A stretch of DNA of 7,630 nt from Candidatus Aminicenantota bacterium. Its GTDB lineage: Bacteria > Acidobacteriota > Aminicenantia > UBA2199. Every line of letters starts with the position of its first letter. Position 1 is the first letter of the stretch. Below are positions 5,852-7,630 of the stretch, piece after piece. The notes below the pieces were generated by a model that made no database searches, was not told where the DNA came from, and saw only the letters and a list, made by a program, of their open reading frames with translations. The position numbers were made by a program, and so were the translations under genes. The stretch spans positions 1-7,630 of the forward strand of contig JAUXFB010000053.1 of NCBI GenBank assembly GCA_030620255.1, in the 5' to 3' direction.

Positions 5852-7630
5852 TCAGTTTATGCTTTTTTTGAAAAGTAATCTTTCTATATATGAGCTTGAA
5901 CTGTTCTCAATATAGCTCTCATGCCCTTCTGAATCAACAGCAGTTATAGCATATCCAAAGCTGTCCTTATTTGATTCATTTAAGCCTCTGTCTAAGAAAA
6001 CAAAAGTGTTTGATACAACAGTATTGCGATATTCAAATATTGCCTGACCTTTAATTTTTCTATATATATTATATTTAACTATCTCTATTCCATGTTCTGC
6101 ATTATATGGGTTTGGATCCCAGGTGATTGTATTTAAGTATTCCCTAAAAAACAGATTCCTGTTTAATTTAGATTCAACTTTGATATTAAGGGGGGAATGA
6201 ACTCTATAAACTTCTATTAAATTTGATGTTGTAGAGCTTATAGAGTAATTATCGTAAACAGTGAGAAATACTGCATAATATCCTGGTTCAGTATATGTGT
6301 GAGATATTGTTTTTCCTGAACCAGTCGAATCATCGCCAAATTCCCAATAATAATTTTTTATAGTTCCATCAGGGTCGTATGATTTGGAAGCATTAAAGTT
6401 AATAGTCAATGGTGCAACTCCTTTATTGCGGTCCATATCAAATTTAGCAACTGGTGGTTCTGATACATAGACATAGTTATATTCAGAAGCAGTTAGTCCT
6501 GAGTCGTCTGTAATTGTAAGAGTTGCTTTGTATGATCCTTTTTTTGAATAAGTGTGATCAATTTTCATCTGGTCACCTGTTTGGCCATCACCAAAGTTCC
6601 AGATGTAACTGACTATATCTCCGTCAGGATCATAACTTCCAGTTGCGTCAAAATTTACTTTTAATGGGGGTGCTCCAAATTTTGGTGAATAATTAAATAC
6701 TGCTATAGGAGATTCTGAGCTTATTCCTCCTTGTCCACTTTCAACACACGTATAAAAAATATCTGCACGGTCAGTTTCTTCATTATATACATCGTACCAT
6801 ACAATATGAACATAACCTTTATTATCTGGTTTGATTACAGGTGTTTTGCAATTTGTGCCATTAGATACTAGTTGTGGTGTATTCCAATTTCCATTGATAT
6901 CTGAGCTTGCATAGAAAACATTATTATGATCTTTGTATCTCTGTCGCCATGCTCCATGCAGTGTGTCATCATTATCAATGTCAATGGAAACAAAATTTCT
7001 TTGATGATAAGCAGAGTTTACAGCCTTTTTTTTACCCCAAACACCATTGGTTCGCTTTATATAATAAACATCTCCTGAGACTTGTGAATGCAACACATGA
7101 ACATTTCCCACTGAATCAGCTGTTATACTGGGCCAATGTCCAGAAGAGACCTGTACAGGTGAACTCCAACTTCCCCCTGACCTCTGAGAGTATAAAAGCT
7201 TCCAATTCATTTCATGGCCATCCATCCATAAAGCATATTGTTTCAGGTTTCTTACATAAAGTGCTCCGTGAATAGAGATTGTACCGGAGGTTTTTGAAGC
7301 ATTAATAGGAGAGCTCCATCTACTTGTTTTCCAGGCATGATAGGTATCATTATTACCTCTTGCGCTCGAAATATCATGTCCCCATATTACATGAATGGTA
7401 TTATTAGAGTCAATTCCAATTCTTGGCCATGTTGAATTCCATGCACTGGTGTAGACCTTTTCCCTGCCTGACCATTTACCATTACTATAATGTGCATAAT
7501 AAATTTCACGGTTTGCCCGGGCTGTTCCTTCCATCCATGTCATATGAATTGTATTATTAGAATCTTTTGCCAATTGAGGCCATTGAGAATGCATTGAAGT
7601 ATTATATATAACCTTTTTTGAACTCCATGA
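5852..7630 (-). CDS. Large exported-type protein with six sialidase-like propeller repeats, two PKD domains and a C-terminal FN3-like domain (5' end outside window)
   Basis: The frame stays open from the ATG at 7594 to the right edge, and those 12 codons (S-W-S-S-K-K...) complete a repeat, so the gene starts outside the window. In the visible 592 residues, positions 1-302 are six repeats of about 43-55 residues with the pattern W-S...W-P-x-I-x-x-D-S-x-N-x-I-H-x-x-W...Y-Y...N-G, like blades of a sialidase/BNR-type beta-propeller. The catalytic Asp-box form (SxDxGxTW) is not seen, so sialidase activity is not supported. PKD domain 1 is about 307-390 (YDPDGDIVSY, FGDG) and PKD domain 2 about 391-475 (YDPDGTIKNY, FGDD). 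An FN3-like domain is about 479-582 (N-T-I-T-W, YNIYRK, ITAVDSEGHES). The end lacks an obvious sorting signal. Such proteins are secreted or surface-bound and bind glycans, proteins or cells. G+C is visibly higher than in the neighbours. Confidence 0.85.
   Translation of the reverse strand, partial: SWSSKKVIYNTSMHSQWPQLAKDSNNTIHMTWMEGTARANREIYYAHYSNGKWSGREKVYTSAWNSTWPRIGIDSNNTIHVIWGHDISSARGNNDTYHAWKTSRWSSPINASKTSGTISIHGALYVRNLKQYALWMDGHEMNWKLLYSQRSGGSWSSPVQVSSGHWPSITADSVGNVHVLHSQVSGDVYYIKRTNGVWGKKKAVNSAYHQRNFVSIDIDNDDTLHGAWRQRYKDHNNVFYASSDINGNWNTPQLVSNGTNCKTPVIKPDNKGYVHIVWYDVYNEETDRADIFYTCVESGQGGISSESPIAVFNYSPKFGAPPLKVNFDATGSYDPDGDIVSYIWNFGDGQTGDQMKIDHTYSKKGSYKATLTITDDSGLTASEYNYVYVSEPPVAKFDMDRNKGVAPLTINFNASKSYDPDGTIKNYYWEFGDDSTGSGKTISHTYTEPGYYAVFLTVYDNYSISSTTSNLIEVYRVHSPLNIKVESKLNRNLFFREYLNTITWDPNPYNAEHGIEIVKYNIYRKIKGQAIFEYRNTVVSNTFVFLDRGLNESNKDSFGYAITAVDSEGHESYIENSSSSYIERLLFKKSIN
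6206..6712 (-). repeat. Tandem pair of PKD domains
   Basis: Domain 1 is about 6712-6461 and domain 2 about 6460-6206. Both carry the hallmark order P-L-x-[VI]-N-F, S-Y-D-P-D-G, Y-x-W-x-F-G-D, H-T-Y and a Tyr-rich strand before a T-[IV]-x-D segment. PKD domains are Ig-like spacer or binding modules of exported proteins. Confidence 0.88.
6725..7630 (-). repeat. Six tandem propeller-blade repeats
   Basis: Reading leftward, blades begin at the Trp-Ser strands and span about 7630-7478, 7477-7322, 7321-7175, 7174-7043, 7042-6890 and 6889-6725. Blades 1 and 2 both encode DSNNTIH (7564-7544 and 7411-7391, 153 bases apart) and differ at only 2 of 21 bases there. Blade 3 is the most diverged, having lost the D-S-x-N core. 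Further blades may lie outside the window. Confidence 0.75.

Noticed and set aside
6907..7275. A 122-codon open frame on the plus strand.
   Set aside because: It lies wholly antisense to the propeller repeats, has no ribosome site or recognisable motif, and its His/Asn/Gln-rich product is what antisense reading of the blade motifs gives.
5852..7594. ATG 7594 as the start of the propeller protein.
   Set aside because: The 12 in-frame codons to the edge supply the Trp-Ser strand of the first blade, and no signal peptide follows the ATG.
6725..7630. An active sialidase call for the propeller protein.
   Set aside because: No Asp-box and no catalytic Arg triad or Tyr/Glu pair can be identified in the visible blades.

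Overview
The window is a very AT-rich piece of bacterial DNA holding six protein-coding genes, two of them cut by the window edges. Three read rightward (2-469, 478-1347, 1408-3462) and three read leftward (7630-5852, 5708-4956, 4858-3497), and the two groups converge at about 3463-3496. I see no tRNA, rRNA, CRISPR array, transposase or integrase, and no stretch over 300 bases lacks a gene.

Left half: the C-terminal end of a GMC-type FAD oxidoreductase, then, 8 bases later, an NAD(P)-binding sugar-epimerase-like SDR protein, then a 684-residue multi-pass GT-C (PMT/ArnT-like) membrane glycosyltransferase with a large C-terminal soluble part. Together they look like part of a surface-glycan, glycolipid or protein-glycosylation locus. 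The substrate cannot be read from the sequence.

Right half, in transcription order: the C-terminal 592 residues of a large, probably exported protein with six sialidase-like propeller repeats, two PKD domains and one fibronectin-III-like domain; a small secreted protein with two related FN3/Ig-like domains and an excellent Shine-Dalgarno sequence; and a predicted lipoprotein of the sulfatase/alkaline-phosphatase superfamily. The last has Thr where true sulfatases have the formylglycine Cys/Ser, so it is more likely a phospho-group transferase or hydrolase than a sulfatase.

Organism: TAA and TGA are stops (standard code). The lipoprotein signal, Sec signal peptide, GT-C enzyme and PKD/propeller exoprotein fit a didermic environmental bacterium. 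The sulfatase ending in LKTLGYL and the PKD/FN3 exoprotein remind me of Aminicenantes/Acidobacteriota-like or other uncultured lineages, but this is an impression and not a placement. Base composition is uneven: the membrane glycosyltransferase has lines of only about 15-17% G+C, while parts of the propeller gene reach 37-48%.

Nothing here proves a new system. The points most worth following are the Thr-type sulfatase homologue facing the glycosyltransferase, the recently duplicated propeller blades, and the small two-domain secreted protein of unknown function.
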